From Erigeron canadensis (lineage: Eukaryota; Streptophyta; Magnoliopsida; Asterales; Asteraceae), in NCBI RefSeq assembly GCF_010389155.1, contig NC_057769.1, forward strand, positions 8,494,735 to 8,558,734: a stretch of 64,000 nucleotides of DNA, read 5' to 3'. Each line of letters opens with the position of its first letter. Position 1 is the first letter of the stretch. The notes under the pieces are model-generated. The model did no database searches. It was not told the origin of the DNA and was given only the letters and a program-made list of their open reading frames with translations. Position numbers and translations under genes: made by a program. Of the stretch, positions 63,003 to 64,000 are shown one piece after another.

Positions 63003-64000
63003 GCAGGATGTATCACAAAAAAATGGCATGAGTGTTAACGGGCATGAAGAAGGGAGCGTGTAGAGTGTGTGAAGACAAAAAAGAAGCATAAAGAAAGAAA
63101 AAAAGTCATAAAAATAATAAGATCATGTGTTTTACATTCATCACCTAACGGTCGAAAAATGTCGGCCCAATCATCATGAGCCCAACGGCTCACACAATAT
63201 ATTCATGCATTGGCCTTTATTGTTGACCAAGTCAATAGCTGGAAAAATAAAGGGGAGTACCCAATGTTATAAAAACCCATTTTTGTAACCGAACTCACCA
63301 GTTGAACCGGTCAATCGGTACTTTTTAAACGGAATTCGCTAAATAGTGCCTCTAATGCATATGTTAAAAAGTATTCAGTAAAATATTTAATGAAGTCTAA
63401 TTTTTTAAAAGTATATAAATATGCTATCAATTATTCATTTAAAAATAGAAATTGTTTGGTTAATTAATAAACATTAAATATAATTGGGGTTAATTCATAC
63501 AAACAATTTATGCACCTTAAATACAGCCCTTTAAGGCTGTATTTAAGGTGCATAAATTGTTTGTACATTTACCATGAAAATCAAGGACGGACTTTTAATA
63601 TGGAAGGTAAATATAATTTTTAATTAATAAAGAAATAATGAGTTCATTAAATGCTTCTTATATAACCCACTATCCTATATAACCTATGAACACACAACTC
63701 GTTTGACCTAAATTCAATTTGTTAACCTAAGGACCTACCAACCCATATGACTTGTGTCAACTAAAATTAATCTACCAACTCATTTAACCCGCCAACCGAT
63801 TTTTTGTGGATAGGTGGATTGGGTTTGGATTAACGGATTGACACGGTCATCTCAGTTAAGTCGACCGCTAACTACCAATTTCATTTACAAACATTTAATC
63901 TGTTTCGTTTTTTATGAATAAGTTTTCAAGATAACCTTTGTTGTTTTGTTGTTTACACGTAATTATTTCATATCCCGTCTTTAAAACGCTTCCTTTTTTC
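63003..64000. other. upstream region of the NET3-like gene
   Basis: AT-rich DNA, with the hairpin at 63,498-63,565. Nothing coding is supported up to the window end. Confidence 0.4.
63498..63565. repeat. perfect 31-bp inverted repeat (small hairpin)
   Basis: Two 31-bp arms (63,498-63,528 and 63,535-63,565) pair without a mismatch around a 6-nt loop CTTTAA. The inner part of the left arm is CCTTAAATACAGCC. A related, decayed hairpin (AAATGCAGCCTTCAGGGCTG) is at 18,936-18,970. Confidence 0.95.

Overview
The window is nuclear DNA of a flowering plant. It is AT-rich and has long introns, GT-AG (and two GC-AG) splice sites and dense small transposons. Every recognisable gene is a eudicot-type single-copy gene. 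The texture of the repeats (Helitron-like ends with CGCGCGGG and CTAG, TIR/foldback elements in AT tracts, tRNA-type SINEs) suggests an asterid, perhaps Asteraceae; that placement is an inference only.

Five protein genes could be rebuilt exon by exon. From left to right they are: (1) a Bruno-like three-RRM RNA-binding protein (BRN1/BRN2 type, minus strand, 9 coding exons, 420 aa); (2) U1 snRNP protein C (plus, 5 exons, 263 aa) with an expanded coding minisatellite; (3) the chloroplast serine protease DEG2 (plus, 21 exons, 632 aa); (4) a short classical arabinogalactan protein of the AGP25/26/27 type (plus, single exon, 141 aa); (5) a NET3-type actin-binding NAB-domain protein (minus, 2 coding exons, 238 aa). 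All spliced frames close without a frameshift and the key residues are present, so all five look functional. The neighbour order matches, in pieces, three Arabidopsis loci as I remember them (BRN1-U1C, BRN2-NET3A, DEG2-AGP26-NET3C), so the window appears to keep an ancestral five-gene block.

The remaining DNA is mostly mobile-element debris. Positions 1-5,500: a MULE nested inside a CACTA element, both with exact target-site duplications, and a full-length SINE with a 10-bp duplication. Positions 11,200-29,400: an 18-kb island of TIR and foldback elements, including one carrying a G-rich minisatellite, Helitron-like pieces, a MITE, SINEs, a large repeat of unknown class, and a 158-bp direct repeat just upstream of U1C. 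Introns of DEG2 hold a Helitron (intron 6) and a solo LTR with a GATGA duplication (intron 13). Positions 53,300-61,000, downstream of NET3: a tandem segmental duplication built from a long palindromic element and a decayed LINE fragment. Its two copies act as empty-site controls for a SINE and a MITE insertion.

I found no tRNA or rRNA gene, CRISPR array, organelle insertion or gene cluster, and no clear novel multi-gene system. All coordinates and repeat matches come from reading by eye.
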